NCBI RefSeq assembly: GCF_002209355.2
Contig: NZ_CP106855.1
Span: forward strand, 3,534,001-3,598,000
Source of the DNA: Bdellovibrio sp. SKB1291214
GTDB lineage: Bacteria > Bdellovibrionota > Bdellovibrionia > Bdellovibrionales > Bdellovibrionaceae
DNA length: 64,000 bases
Reading direction: 5' to 3'
The translations under genes were made by a program, and so were the position numbers. Below the pieces are notes generated by a model. It worked only from the letters and a program-made list of their open reading frames with translations, was not told the DNA's origin and searched no databases. Each line of letters begins with the position of its first letter. The first letter of the stretch is position 1. Shown piece after piece: positions 42,625 through 52,634 of the stretch.

Positions 42625-43512
42625 ATGAAAGACCTGGCTTCGCAGCTCTTAAAAGCGTTCAATGACTACGGCCCTCCGGAAGGGACTCATCCGACACCTG
42701 TTACAGGGGTATATTGCACAAAAATATCTCAGGATCGTCCCAAATCGAAACTTCGTTGGCGAGCTTGTTTGGGAATTGTGGTGCAGGGCTGTAAGGAAAT
42801 CGTTTTAGGGCGCAGTGTTTATCGTGCGGAACTTTCGCATTTTACCGCGACACCCTTTGAATTGCCTGTAACTAGTCGCGTGCCTGTGCAATCCAAAGAC
42901 AAACCTTTTTTGGCGATCCTTATTGAAATCAATCCGCAATTATTGACGGAAGTGGCTGCTCAAATGAGTCATGATTTTTTAAATGAAAAGGATGATACAC
43001 CAAGAGCCCTTTTTGCAGGCGAAGCCGATGAGCAGATGTTGGAAGCGGCTCTGCGCTTAACGAAGCTTTTCATCAAGCCTGAGGATGCGACGGTTGTGGG
43101 CCCATTGATAGTTCGCGAGATTCTTTATTATCTGCTTAAAACATCTCAAGGATCCGCGATTCGCCAGGTGGTTTCTTCAGGAAGCAAAATGCATCAAGTT
43201 TCGAAAGCATTGTTTCAGTTGAAATCTGATTTGCACCAGCCCATTGATGTGAACGAGCTGGCTAAGGTGGCAAGCATGAGTCGTTCTGCTTTTTTCAAAC
43301 ACTTTAAAGAAGTGACGGCAATGAGTCCGATACAATATCAAAAGCGGTTGCGACTTTTAGAAGCAAAACGTCTGATGATGGATGAAAATGAAACGGCGGA
43401 AAGTTCTGCTTTTAAAGTGGGCTATAAAAGTGCCTCTCAATTCAGTCGCGAATATTCGCGGATGTTTGGTAAGGCTCCTCTGAAGGATGTGACCGCTTTA
43501 AAAAAGAGATAA
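42625..43512 (+). CDS. AraC-family regulator
   Basis: The N-terminal 180 residues match the AraC_N cupin region. Two C-terminal HTH motifs are at about 205-290: VNELAKVASMSRSAFFKHFKEVTAMSPIQYQKRLRL (cited by parts DVNELAKVASMSRSAFF and AFKVGYKSASQFSREYSRMFG). The length is 295. It is divergent from the SDR gene. Confidence 0.9.
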   Translation: MKDLASQLLKAFNDYGPPEGTHPTPVTGVYCTKISQDRPKSKLRWRACLGIVVQGCKEIVLGRSVYRAELSHFTATPFELPVTSRVPVQSKDKPFLAILIEINPQLLTEVAAQMSHDFLNEKDDTPRALFAGEADEQMLEAALRLTKLFIKPEDATVVGPLIVREILYYLLKTSQGSAIRQVVSSGSKMHQVSKALFQLKSDLHQPIDVNELAKVASMSRSAFFKHFKEVTAMSPIQYQKRLRLLEAKRLMMDENETAESSAFKVGYKSASQFSREYSRMFGKAPLKDVTALKKR

Positions 43513-43540
43513 AAAAAAGGGAGCTCAATGAGCTCCCTTT
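43511..43540. terminator. Bidirectional terminator between AraC and protease genes
   Basis: An 8-bp stem GGGAGCTC/GAGCTCCC with a short AAT loop is flanked by eight A and three T residues. It ends the minus-strand protease gene strongly and the AraC gene more weakly. Confidence 0.85.
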
Positions 43541-43565
43541 GGTGGTTTTAGCGGTGGTTCTGAAA

Positions 43566-44987
43566 TTAGAATTTCAAAAGGGCGCCAACATCCAATTTAC
43601 CATTAGATGTTACTTTGCCGTTCAAAGCTGGGATTGGTTTTGCAGAACCCAAGATCGCAGCTTTAACGTCTTGCCAAGATTTCTCTGGGTGAGCTGACCA
43701 GTAAAGAGCTGCTGCACCGGCAACGTGTGGAGTGGCCATTGAAGTCCCATCCCAAGTTGCTTTAAAACCGTATTTATCGATTACGATATCAGAATAGTTG
43801 TTAAACACCGTCGTCGAGAAAACAACAACGCCTGGTGCGCCGATATCTACAGAACGATTGCCCCAGTTCGAGAATGAGCCCAATTGGTCTTTAGCATCGA
43901 TAGCTGCCACAGAGATGATGATGTCGTGTGGATAGCTTGATGGGTAAGCTGGTGCTGCGTCGTTATCGTTGTCATAGCCGACACCTTTGTGACCGTTACC
44001 AGCCGCTGCGATGAACAAAACACCTTTGTCTTGTGCAAACTGAACTGCATCACGAAGAGCTTTATTCTCTGCGCCTGCATTTGGATCTTCACCTTCAGAA
44101 CCCCATGAGTTGCTCATGATTTTTGCGCCGTTGTTCACTGCATAGTTGATCGCTTTGATCGCGTCGGCCGTTGTGCCTTGGCCTTTTTCAGAGATGAAAC
44201 GCAAAGACATGATTTTCACGCCTGGTGCAACGCCTGCGATACCTTTGCCGTTATTGTTGCGGGCAGCAACGTTACCAGCGCAGTGAGTCCCGTGACCTGG
44301 GTTGCCACCTTTGAAAAGGATATCAAGTGGCTCCATAGAAAGGTCATAAGGTTTGTTGTCATTAGATACAAAGTCCCAACCAATAGTGTCATCGATGTAG
44401 CCGTTGCCATCATCGTCGATACCGTTGTTAGCGATCTCTTTTGGATTTCTCCAAAGATTTGGAAGGAGGTCTTCGTGGGTATAGTCTACGCCCGTGTCGA
44501 TCACCGCGACAACAACATCTGGAGAACCCTGAGTGACTTTCCAAGCTTCAACCACACCAATGTTGTTCATGCCCCATTGTTTATTGAACAATGGATCTGC
44601 GCCCGTAGTTGCTTGCGGAGCGTCAGGGATTTCTGGGTTGTCTTTAATCGCCAGAACTTGTGGTTCTGGGTTACGGCGCAACATTTTTGCCAAAGCAGCT
44701 CTGCGCAAAGGATCTTGGATGCGATAGTCTTCCATCAAGTGAATCGGATAGTTCGGTTGCACATACTCAACCGCTGGATTTTTCGCCAAAGTGTTGAAAC
44801 TCATAGATTTGGGCGCTTGAACACGAACTAGATTTTCCGTGATTTTTTCTGTTTTCGCGCCTGAAATTTCGACGTTGTCGAAGCCAGGTGCCAGTTTAAT
44901 GAGCAAATCTTGTGTTTTGTGTTGAGCTTGAGCACCCAAAGCAAAAGCGAGAATGGCAGAAGAGGCGAATACAGCCATCTTAGTCAT
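43566..44987 (-). CDS. Secreted subtilisin-family (S8) serine protease
   Basis: A signal peptide (residues 1-21, ending AQAQ) and a propeptide of about 100 residues precede the catalytic domain. The triad is Asp164 (AVIDTGVDYTHEDL), His232 (GHGTHCAGNV) and Ser416 (GTSMATPHVAGA), with oxyanion Asn331. The domain carries a Ca-binding-like DDDGNGYIDD at 191-200. The length of 473 fits a fervidolysin-like subtilase. It stands alone and is a candidate exoenzyme for prey or peptide degradation; that role is inferred. Confidence 0.95.
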   Translation of the reverse strand: MTKMAVFASSAILAFALGAQAQHKTQDLLIKLAPGFDNVEISGAKTEKITENLVRVQAPKSMSFNTLAKNPAVEYVQPNYPIHLMEDYRIQDPLRRAALAKMLRRNPEPQVLAIKDNPEIPDAPQATTGADPLFNKQWGMNNIGVVEAWKVTQGSPDVVVAVIDTGVDYTHEDLLPNLWRNPKEIANNGIDDDGNGYIDDTIGWDFVSNDNKPYDLSMEPLDILFKGGNPGHGTHCAGNVAARNNNGKGIAGVAPGVKIMSLRFISEKGQGTTADAIKAINYAVNNGAKIMSNSWGSEGEDPNAGAENKALRDAVQFAQDKGVLFIAAAGNGHKGVGYDNDNDAAPAYPSSYPHDIIISVAAIDAKDQLGSFSNWGNRSVDIGAPGVVVFSTTVFNNYSDIVIDKYGFKATWDGTSMATPHVAGAAALYWSAHPEKSWQDVKAAILGSAKPIPALNGKVTSNGKLDVGALLKF

Positions 44988-45028
44988 GAAAAACTCCTTT
45001 CAAACAATCCTTGTTATGTGGTTACGCA

Positions 45029-45043
45029 GTCGAGTTTCTCGAC
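45029..45043. repeat. Hairpin GTCGAG-TTT-CTCGAC upstream of nuo
   Basis: A perfect six-base stem lies in the 247-base spacer 44988-45234 between the protease promoter and nuoB. No T-run follows. I could not assign a firm -10/-35 for nuo. Confidence 0.45.
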
Positions 45044-45234
45044 GGACGTTGAGTCGAAATTTAAGTGTGTGAGCATTCGAGAGGAGAATCAATTTCAATT
45101 GGAGATCTGCACGCATTTAGCTTGGCGCGTTGAAGTTTATCAGACGCGGGTTTACAATGAGTATCTAGTTGTCAGGACTACGGTTTTTCGTTAGTTACTT
45201 AATGATAGCTAATTGAAATTGCAGAGGTGTATTT

Positions 45235-45783
45235 ATGCACAAAGATCAAGTGCAAGGTTCCGCGCTCGGAACTCAAGCAGCAGACGATCAGTCGAGAGAC
45301 ATTGCGTTCACTACGAAGCTCGATCACATCGTTGCTTGGGGACGCAAAAATTCATTGTGGCCAATGCCGTACGGTACTGCTTGTTGCGGTATCGAATTCA
45401 TGTCGGTGATGGGACCGAAATATGACCTTGCTCGTTTCGGAGCAGAGGTTGCACGTTTCTCTCCTCGTCAAGCAGACTTACTTGTGGTTGCGGGTACGAT
45501 CACTGAAAAGATGGCGCCAGTCATCGTTCGTATCTACCAACAAATGCTTGAGCCAAAATACGTAATCTCCATGGGTGCATGTGCAAGCTCAGGTGGCTTC
45601 TATCGTGCGTATCACGTTCTTCAAGGTGTTGATAAAGTCATCCCTGTCGACGTCTACATCCCAGGTTGCCCTCCAACACCAGAAGCGGTGATGGATGGTA
45701 TTATGGCTTTACAAAAAATGATCGGCGATCACACTCCACGCCCGTGGAAAGACAACTGGAAGAGCCCATATGAGCAAGCTTGA
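45235..45783 (+). CDS. nuoB: NADH:quinone oxidoreductase subunit B
   Basis: NuoB carries iron-sulfur cluster N2, the last step before quinone. The ligand motifs are [16 protein letters not shown] and IPGCPP. The length is 182. A GAGG ribosome site precedes the ATG. The 3' end overlaps nuoC/D by 14 bases. It is the first gene of the run, with no nuoA before it. Confidence 0.97.
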   Translation: MHKDQVQGSALGTQAADDQSRDIAFTTKLDHIVAWGRKNSLWPMPYGTACCGIEFMSVMGPKYDLARFGAEVARFSPRQADLLVVAGTITEKMAPVIVRIYQQMLEPKYVISMGACASSGGFYRAYHVLQGVDKVIPVDVYIPGCPPTPEAVMDGIMALQKMIGDHTPRPWKDNWKSPYEQA

Positions 45784-47452
45784 TACACTAAAACAAAACC
45801 TAGCGGGTCGCTTCAACACTGCGAACTTCAAGTTCTACAACGCCATCGGCGATGACATCATTGAAGCTCCAAAAGAAGACGTTCCTAAACTTTTGATGTA
45901 CTTGAGAGAATCAGGTTCATTCGACTTCTTGATGGACGTTTGCGGAGTGGACTATCCAACTCGCGAAAAACGTTTTGATGTTGTCTATAACTTGTTCTCT
46001 TCAAAGGACAACACTCGCTTGCGTATCAAAGCGCAAGTAGGTGAAGGCGAGTCGATCGGTACAGCAATTCCAGCTTACCGTGGTGCGGACTGGTTCGAGC
46101 GCGAAGCTTACGACATGTTCGGTATCAAATTCGAAGGTCACATGAACCTTCGCAGAATTTTGACTCACCACCAATTCGTTGGACATCCTCTTCGTAAAGA
46201 TTACGAGGCAGACCAACAACAATCTTGTACAGCTTCTTTGCCAATTCATTTCAATAACGAACCGGGTGAACCAGGTGATGTATTGAATGATAAATATGTT
46301 CCTTTGAACATCGGTCCTGCCCATACAGCGATGCACGGTACTCTTCGTGTTATGGCTGAAATGGACGGGGAGACAATCGTTCGTTGTAACAACGAAATCG
46401 GTTACCTTCACCGCTGCTTCGAAAAAATGGCAGAGACTCACCCATACAACCAAGTGATTCCATACACAGACCGTTTGAACTACTGCTCAGCTCCAATGAA
46501 TAACATTGGTTACTGTAAAGCGGTTGAGCGCGTATTGGGTGTTGAAATTCCGCCTAAAGCTCAAGCAATGCGTATCATCCTTGCCGAGCTTTCTCGTGTT
46601 ATCGACCATACGATTGCAATCGGTACTGGTGCGATGGACTTGGGTGCTTTGACTTCATTCTTCTATATGTTCGGTTTGCGTGAGCAAGTTTATACTTTGT
46701 TCGAAAAACTTTGCGGTGCTCGCCTGACGGTTTCTATGACTCGCGTAGGTGGTATGGCTCAGGACGCGCCGGAAGGCTGGTTCGACGAGGTCTTAGCTCT
46801 TTGTAAAGAGCTTCGCCGTGGAACGGATGAGATGGCGGGAATGGTTGTTGATAATAAAATCTTCATCCAACGTACTCGTGGTGTTTGCCCTGTTTCTGCT
46901 GCTGATGCTATTCAATGGGGTTACACAGGTCCCATGCTTCGCGCTTCTGGCGTGAACTTGGATTTGCGTAAAGCCAATCCATACTATGGATATGACCAAT
47001 TGGATTTCGATATTCCAGTAGGTACGACGGGCGATATCTATGACCGTTACTTGGTTCGTTTCGAAGAAATGCGCCAATCTATCCGTATTATTGAACAAGT
47101 TTGTAAGAACGTACCAGCGGGCGATTACACGATTCGCGATAAAGGTATCGTTCTTCCAGAGAAAAAAGACGTTTACGGTAACATCGAGGGTTTGATGAAC
47201 CACTTCATGCTTGTGATCAAAGGTCTTCGTCCACCAGTGGGCGAAGTTTACGATGCAACAGAGGCAGCGAATGGTGAATTGGGCTTCTATTTGGTGAGCG
47301 ATGGCTCTGCCAACCCATACCGTTTGAAAGTTCGTCCACCATGTTTCGCAATCTATCAGTCTTTCCCGACTGTTGTTAAAGGCGCGATGTTGGCGGATGC
47401 GATTGCGACAGTCGCTTCGATGAATCTTATCGCCGGCGAACTAGATCGCTAA
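45770..47452 (+). CDS. nuoCD: NADH:quinone oxidoreductase fused subunits C and D
   Basis: Residues 1-155 match NuoC ([19 protein letters not shown], then [14 protein letters not shown] and [17 protein letters not shown]). From about 180 the sequence is NuoD ([15 protein letters not shown], then [16 protein letters not shown] and [13 protein letters not shown]). The fusion in one 560-residue chain is known in E. coli and in Bdellovibrio-type bacteria. The subunits form the junction near the quinone pocket. It is strongly codon-biased. Confidence 0.97.
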   Translation: MSKLDTLKQNLAGRFNTANFKFYNAIGDDIIEAPKEDVPKLLMYLRESGSFDFLMDVCGVDYPTREKRFDVVYNLFSSKDNTRLRIKAQVGEGESIGTAIPAYRGADWFEREAYDMFGIKFEGHMNLRRILTHHQFVGHPLRKDYEADQQQSCTASLPIHFNNEPGEPGDVLNDKYVPLNIGPAHTAMHGTLRVMAEMDGETIVRCNNEIGYLHRCFEKMAETHPYNQVIPYTDRLNYCSAPMNNIGYCKAVERVLGVEIPPKAQAMRIILAELSRVIDHTIAIGTGAMDLGALTSFFYMFGLREQVYTLFEKLCGARLTVSMTRVGGMAQDAPEGWFDEVLALCKELRRGTDEMAGMVVDNKIFIQRTRGVCPVSAADAIQWGYTGPMLRASGVNLDLRKANPYYGYDQLDFDIPVGTTGDIYDRYLVRFEEMRQSIRIIEQVCKNVPAGDYTIRDKGIVLPEKKDVYGNIEGLMNHFMLVIKGLRPPVGEVYDATEAANGELGFYLVSDGSANPYRLKVRPPCFAIYQSFPTVVKGAMLADAIATVASMNLIAGELDR

Positions 47453-47469
47453 TTTAGAGGGTAATAACG

Positions 47470-47943
47470 ATGTTTAAACTTTCTGAACAAGGCTTGGCTA
47501 ACGTTAATAAAGAACTTGCTCGCTACGAAGCGAAAGAGTCTGCGATTATTCCAAGTCTTTATATTGCTCAAAAAGAAAATAATGGCTTCATCACGCCAGA
47601 TATTATCCGTCACTTGTCTCAAGTTATGGATATTCCAGAAGCGCGTATCAATGAAGTTTTCAAATTCTATACAATGTTCAATCAAGAACCTGTCGGTAAA
47701 TACCACGTTCAAGTTTGCACGAATATTTCTTGTGCTCTTGAAGGCGGTCGTGAAATGGCCAGCCACATCTGTAAAGAGTTGGGCGTTAAGCTTAACGAAG
47801 TGACAGCTGATGGCCGCTTTACAGTATCTAAAGTTGAGTGCTTGGGTTCATGTGGAACTGCTCCAATGATGCAAGTGAATGACACTTATCATGAAAAGCT
47901 AACTCCAGAGTCTGCAATGAACTTGTTGAGAGGTATGAGATAA
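47470..47943 (+). CDS. nuoE: NADH:quinone oxidoreductase subunit E
   Basis: The 157-residue thioredoxin-like subunit carries the [2Fe-2S] cluster N1a. Ligands are CTNISC and CLGSCGTAP. It lies 17 bases after nuoCD, with AGAGGG upstream of the ATG, and overlaps nuoF by one base. Confidence 0.96.
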   Translation: MFKLSEQGLANVNKELARYEAKESAIIPSLYIAQKENNGFITPDIIRHLSQVMDIPEARINEVFKFYTMFNQEPVGKYHVQVCTNISCALEGGREMASHICKELGVKLNEVTADGRFTVSKVECLGSCGTAPMMQVNDTYHEKLTPESAMNLLRGMR

Positions 47944-49235
47944 TGGCTGAATCAAAAGTTCTTACAGAATTCTATCATTTACCAGAGTACCAAACTCTTG
48001 CAGGTTACAAAGCTAAAGGCGGTTACGAAACTTTGCCCAAAGCTTTGAAAATGCAACCGCAACAAATCATCGACGAAGTAAAGGCTTCTGGTCTTCGTGG
48101 TCGTGGTGGTGCGGGCTTTCCGACGGGAATGAAATGGGGCTTCTTGCCGAAAAATGGCGAACCTCGTTACCTACTTTGCAACGCCGATGAAGGTGAACCA
48201 GGTACTTTCAAAGATCGTATGATGATGGAGCGCGCTCCTCACCAATTGATCGAAGGTATGATTATCTCTGCTTTCGCAGTGGGTTCACACAAAGGTTACA
48301 TCTATGTGCGCGGTGAATACGTATTCCCTATCGAATGCCTGAACAAAGCGATCAAAGAAGCTTACGATGCAGGTCTTTTGGGTAAAAACATTTTGGGTTC
48401 AGGTTTTGACTTTGACCTCGATGTTTACCGTGGTGCTGGTGCTTATATTTGCGGCGAAGAAACGGGTATGATTTCTTCTTTGGAAGGTCTTAAAGGCCAA
48501 CCAAAATTGAAACCTCCATTCCCAGCTGTTCAAGGTTACTTGCGTAAGCCTACAATCGTGAACAACGTTGAAACGCTGGCAGCCGTAACTTACATCGTTA
48601 AAGATGGTGCGCAAACTTATCGTAAATTCGGAACTGAAAAATCAGCGGGAACTAAATTGTTCTCTGTATCCGGAAACGTTGTTAAGCCAGGTAACTACGA
48701 AGTACCACTTGGTTATCCTTTGATTGATCTTATCAATAACGAATGCGGTGGTATGAAGCCAGGTCGTAAATTGAAAGCAATCATCCCGGGCGGATCGTCT
48801 GCTCCGGTTTTGACAGCTGAAGAAGTTATGAAAGCGAATCTTGATTACGAATCACTTGCAGGATTGGGCACAATGCTTGGTTCCGGCGCAGTTATCGTGA
48901 TGGATGACTCTCAATGTATGGTTGATATGTTGGGTGTTTTGACTCACTTCTATGCTCACGAATCATGCGGTCAATGTACTCCATGCCGTGAAGGTACTGG
49001 TTGGTTGAACAAGATCCTTCATTCGATCTTGGAAGGTCGTGGCCGTCTTCAGGATATCGATTTGTTGGTTAAAGTTGCTGATAACATGAAAGGTAAAACT
49101 ATCTGCGCTCTTTCAGACGCTGCTGCTTTACCGGTTCTAAGTTTCGTAACTAAGTTTAGAGATGAATTTGAATTCTACGTTCGTGAAGGACGTTCGAAAG
49201 TAAAAGGAACGACATATGCCGAAATGCACCATTAA
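47943..49235 (+). CDS. nuoF: NADH:quinone oxidoreductase subunit F
   Basis: This subunit binds NADH and FMN and carries [4Fe-4S] cluster N3. GLRGRGGAGFPTGMKW is the NADH/FMN region, and ESCGQCTPCREGT plus a later Cys hold N3. The length of 430 is usual. It overlaps nuoG by 20 bases. Confidence 0.97.
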   Translation: MAESKVLTEFYHLPEYQTLAGYKAKGGYETLPKALKMQPQQIIDEVKASGLRGRGGAGFPTGMKWGFLPKNGEPRYLLCNADEGEPGTFKDRMMMERAPHQLIEGMIISAFAVGSHKGYIYVRGEYVFPIECLNKAIKEAYDAGLLGKNILGSGFDFDLDVYRGAGAYICGEETGMISSLEGLKGQPKLKPPFPAVQGYLRKPTIVNNVETLAAVTYIVKDGAQTYRKFGTEKSAGTKLFSVSGNVVKPGNYEVPLGYPLIDLINNECGGMKPGRKLKAIIPGGSSAPVLTAEEVMKANLDYESLAGLGTMLGSGAVIVMDDSQCMVDMLGVLTHFYAHESCGQCTPCREGTGWLNKILHSILEGRGRLQDIDLLVKVADNMKGKTICALSDAAALPVLSFVTKFRDEFEFYVREGRSKVKGTTYAEMHH

Positions 49236-50793
49236 TGGCAAAGAAGTCGAAGTAAAAGAAGGCACGTCGATTATCGAGGCGATGCAACAGTCGGGCGATC
49301 GTATCGCTCACTATTGCTGGCACCCAGGGTTGAGTGTGGCCGGTGTTTGCCGTCTGTGCATGGTGGAGATCGAAGGAAATCCACGTGTACAAATCGCATG
49401 TAACACAATGGTTACTGAAGGCATGAAAATCAATAACACGTCTGAAAAAGTAAAAGACGCTGTTAAGTGGGGTCTCGACTTCCACTTGATCAACCATCCT
49501 TTGGATTGTCCTATCTGTGACCAAGCCGGTGAGTGCGGATTGCAAGACCAATACATGGAGTACGGTAAGTACGATCCAGAAATGGCCGAGCACAAGCAAA
49601 AGAAACACAAGGTTGTCGATCTTGGTCCAACAGTTGTCTTGGACTCTGAACGTTGCATCCTGTGCTCTCGTTGTGTTCGTTTCACTGAAGAAGTTTCTAA
49701 AACAAACGAACTTGGTTTGTTCAACCGTGGTGACCGTACTGAAATCGGTACTCACGATGGTATGCCTTTGGATAACAAGTATTCTTTGAATACTGTGGAT
49801 ATCTGCCCAGTGGGTGCATTGACTTCCAAAGACTTCCGTTTCCGTCAGCGCGTTTGGTATCTAAAAGATGGCGACAGCGTATGTAACGGTTGCTCAACGG
49901 GTTGTAACATTAAAGTGTACTACAATAAGGAAGGTCTCTTCCGTATTAAACCTGTTTACAACGAACAGGTGAATGGTCACTGGATGTGCGACAACGGTCG
50001 TAACGCTTATAAATTCGTAAACCGTGAAGCGCGTATCCTTAAAGGTATGGTTCACAGTTCTGCTGGCTGGACAGAAATGGCTCCAGGTGCAGCTGCGAAG
50101 GCGGCACATGAAGTTTTAAAAAATACTTCTGGCGATGCTTTGGCGTTGGTTTTGACAGCTCAATACACTGTTGAAGAGTATGAAGCGATCTTCAAAACAT
50201 TCGTTGAAGAATTCAAAACTAAAAAAGTATTCTTCTGGATCAACAACAAAGAAACTTTCGACAGCTTTGACGGATTGCTATCTCGCGGAGATAAAAATCC
50301 GAACACTAAAGGCCTTCTGAAAGTAATGGAAAAATACGGTATCACGGCGACTTGGAATGATTTGTCTGCAGGTCTTTCAAACGGTTCCATCAAAACTGTT
50401 GTCGTAGCCGGTCCAGAAAACCAGGTCGTTTTCCCTGAATACAACGACAAGTTGAAAGAGCTTTCCAAAGCTCAAAACTTGATCTGGATGCAATCAGGTA
50501 AAAACGAAGCGTTGTCTGCTTTGACGGGTAATGTTTGGATCATTCCAATGAAAACATTCGTTGAAAAAGACGGTACATTCGTCAATTACTCGGGTCTTGA
50601 ACAAAAGATCAAAAAAGTAACTAACGTTGTTTCTGAGGCTCTAACTTTGACGGAAGCGACTTTGTTGATGTCTGGTAAAAACTTGGCGATGCCTGTGACA
50701 GCTCCATTTATGCCAAACAACCAACGTCCTGACCAAGTTGAGTTGGAACATCGTAAGAAGAACGAGTTTGTGTTCAGAAGAGGTAGCCTATGA
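49216..50793 (+). CDS. nuoG: NADH:quinone oxidoreductase subunit G
   Basis: NuoG is the largest peripheral subunit, with several Fe-S clusters. The [2Fe-2S] ligands lie in HYCWHPGLSVAGVCRLC, and further motifs are CDQAGECGLQ, CILCSRCVRF and CNGCSTGC. The protein is 525 residues, against about 900 in E. coli, so most of the C-terminal molybdopterin-oxidoreductase-like region is shortened. AAGGA lies seven bases before the ATG. Confidence 0.94.
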   Translation: MPKCTINGKEVEVKEGTSIIEAMQQSGDRIAHYCWHPGLSVAGVCRLCMVEIEGNPRVQIACNTMVTEGMKINNTSEKVKDAVKWGLDFHLINHPLDCPICDQAGECGLQDQYMEYGKYDPEMAEHKQKKHKVVDLGPTVVLDSERCILCSRCVRFTEEVSKTNELGLFNRGDRTEIGTHDGMPLDNKYSLNTVDICPVGALTSKDFRFRQRVWYLKDGDSVCNGCSTGCNIKVYYNKEGLFRIKPVYNEQVNGHWMCDNGRNAYKFVNREARILKGMVHSSAGWTEMAPGAAAKAAHEVLKNTSGDALALVLTAQYTVEEYEAIFKTFVEEFKTKKVFFWINNKETFDSFDGLLSRGDKNPNTKGLLKVMEKYGITATWNDLSAGLSNGSIKTVVVAGPENQVVFPEYNDKLKELSKAQNLIWMQSGKNEALSALTGNVWIIPMKTFVEKDGTFVNYSGLEQKIKKVTNVVSEALTLTEATLLMSGKNLAMPVTAPFMPNNQRPDQVELEHRKKNEFVFRRGSL

Positions 50794-51314
50794 GCGTAAT
50801 GCAAAATAACTCCGAAAAGTCCAAATGGTACTTGCCGGGGATTTTAGGTGGCTTGTCCGTAACCATGAAACACATGGTTGGCAATCTTGTGAACCGCAAA
50901 AAAATGATGACTTTGAATTACCCGGAACAAAAGTACGACTATTCTCCGCGTTTTAAAGGTAATCACGTTTTGACAGTTAAAAAAGACGGTTCACTTCGTT
51001 GCACAGCTTGTATGTTGTGCGCGACGAACTGTCCTGCTGAATGTATCAAAATCGTGGCAGCTGAACATAACGACCCATTCGTTGAGAAGTTCCCGATTTC
51101 TTATGAGATCGATATTCTTCGTTGCGTATTCTGCGGTTATTGTGAAGAAGCTTGTCCGGTAGACGCGATCCGCTTGGGCCCTGAGTGGCAAACTCCAGCG
51201 GTGAACGGTGGTCAGTTCATTTACGACATCAACCACTTGGCGTACCGTCCCAACCTTAAGGGTGGTATCCAGACTCACGTTGATGACGAAGAACGCCACA
51301 AACAGGGTATTTAG
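50790..51314 (+). CDS. nuoI: NADH:quinone oxidoreductase subunit I
   Basis: Two [4Fe-4S] motifs, CTACMLCATNCP and CVFCGYCEEACP, hold clusters N6a and N6b that pass electrons to NuoB. The 174-residue length is usual. It overlaps nuoG by four bases. In most operons nuoH lies between nuoG and nuoI; here it does not. The operon ends here. Confidence 0.96.
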   Translation: MSVMQNNSEKSKWYLPGILGGLSVTMKHMVGNLVNRKKMMTLNYPEQKYDYSPRFKGNHVLTVKKDGSLRCTACMLCATNCPAECIKIVAAEHNDPFVEKFPISYEIDILRCVFCGYCEEACPVDAIRLGPEWQTPAVNGGQFIYDINHLAYRPNLKGGIQTHVDDEERHKQGI

Positions 51315-51339
51315 TTTTTAACGGTTAAGAATAGAAAAA

Positions 51340-51365
51340 GCCACCATCGAGGTGGCTTTTTTTTT
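51340..51365 (+). terminator. Rho-independent terminator of the nuo operon
   Basis: A perfect 6-bp stem GCCACC/GGTGGC with a five-base loop, flanked by A and T runs, is followed by nine T residues, 26 bases after the nuoI stop. Confidence 0.93.
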
Positions 51366-51515
51366 AAATGTACGTCCTTAGTTTCTCCATCCTGGGTCAG
51401 CAAACACAGTTACTGATATGGAAATATAGTTCTATGGAAGGTCTATTTCCCTGAAATTAGAAATTCGATTTTCATTTTTTGAAATCAAACGGTACCCTTT
51501 GAATAAGGGGGTTCT

Positions 51516-51923
51516 ATGAAAAGCATCTTTATCGGTTTTTTGCTAAGTCTTCTTCCTCTTACTTTATTTGCTCAGGCGCAAATTGAAATCAGCTCCGTGC
51601 AACCTGAAGATCAAATGATCGAACCGTCAGGCGATCAGTATTACAATTATAATTTCGGTTCTACGTTTGTGAACTCTCGCAAGTATGTGGACTTTACCGT
51701 GACTTCGGTGGGGGATGAGCCTCTCGAGCTTAAAAAGCTAGCGATTGCTGGTGGATTTGTTTTCGATGCTCAGACGAATTGCCCGGACTCATTGCCGGTG
51801 GGAGAAAAGTGCATCGTTCGCACATTCTTCTGGCCGCGTGAAAAGAAAATGTATTCTGGTCGTTTGTATATGGTATTTGCTCACGGTCGTTCGATCGTGA
51901 ACCTTGCTGGCCGCGGAATTTAA
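51516..51923 (+). CDS. Small secreted HYDIN/choice-of-anchor-like protein
   Basis: A signal peptide (residues 1-19, ending LFAQA) precedes one Ig-like strand-rich domain of the kind found in HYDIN/ASPM-like surface proteins: FTVTSVGDEPLELKKLAIAGGFVF, then C-x13-C and a final beta strand GRLYMVFAHG. The two Cys probably form a disulfide. The 135-residue size is a single domain. Function is unknown; an adhesive or structural role is inferred from related folds. Confidence 0.75.
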   Translation: MKSIFIGFLLSLLPLTLFAQAQIEISSVQPEDQMIEPSGDQYYNYNFGSTFVNSRKYVDFTVTSVGDEPLELKKLAIAGGFVFDAQTNCPDSLPVGEKCIVRTFFWPREKKMYSGRLYMVFAHGRSIVNLAGRGI

Positions 51924-51942
51924 TTCTGCGGCTTTTGGGAAT

Positions 51943-52551
51943 TTACTCTTCGGTCTGAATTAGATTTTCATCTTGGTCTTTTCCGGTTAAAGCCGCTCGA
52001 AACAATGGCTTATAAATCGGAAACGCCCCCGCAAGTTTTGATTCATACAAAACAATTTCATTCACGTGAATCTTGCCAAAACTTTTGCGTTTAAATGGTG
52101 AAATCATATCTTTCACACTTTTTGGATTGCGCAGGCGAGCGATCGTCAAATGCGGAATGAAATCGCGCTTATCAATAAAGCTTAGCAGATTGCGTTCTTT
52201 CAAGATTGCATCAAGTCGGTCTTTGAATTCCCCCAAAGCTTTTTTGTTCTGCACACCCAGCCACAAAGTACGTGCATCGTGCTCCGAGGAAAAGGCACTC
52301 ACGTCATCAATCTTCAAATCAAAGGGCTTTGTCTGTTCACATGCATCTTGCAAAGCTTGGCTTAAGGCGGGGATGCTGTCTTCGGATGTTTCACCCAAAA
52401 AGCTCACGGTGATATGGAAATTTTCCGGAGGAACCCATTTAATCACCAGTTCTTTTTGATCGGCATTGATTTTCAATTTTTTGTAGGTCGGCAAGAAACT
52501 TGTCGCAAGTGGATCGGTCGCGTTCAAAGCAAAGAACAGGCGTTTATTCAT
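51943..52551 (-). CDS. thpR: RNA 2',3'-cyclic phosphodiesterase (2H family)
   Basis: The two catalytic HxTx motifs are HITVSFLG (near residue 46) and HLTIARL (near 136). The family (LigT/ThpR) opens 2',3'-cyclic phosphates of RNA. The start KRLFFALNATDP is typical. The length of 202 is a little longer than the usual 180. It ends with a charged tail. Confidence 0.93.
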   Translation of the reverse strand: MNKRLFFALNATDPLATSFLPTYKKLKINADQKELVIKWVPPENFHITVSFLGETSEDSIPALSQALQDACEQTKPFDLKIDDVSAFSSEHDARTLWLGVQNKKALGEFKDRLDAILKERNLLSFIDKRDFIPHLTIARLRNPKSVKDMISPFKRKSFGKIHVNEIVLYESKLAGAFPIYKPLFRAALTGKDQDENLIQTEE

Positions 52552-52634
52552 GATTTCATTTTAGCAGATATTCCCAGTTCACCAAGACGTATTATTGAAT
52601 GGCCTGATAAACTAACGTTATCGGGAGAAAAGCC

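Noticed and set aside
44178-44831. A 217-residue frame opposite the subtilase
   Set aside because: It mirrors the coding strand of a gene with a clear catalytic triad, so it is a shadow frame.
45029-45043. Terminator before nuo
   Set aside because: The hairpin has no T-run, so it was kept only as a repeat.
44910-45194. A 94-residue plus-strand frame
   Set aside because: It lies mostly opposite the protease gene, lacks a ribosome site, and has an unusual composition.
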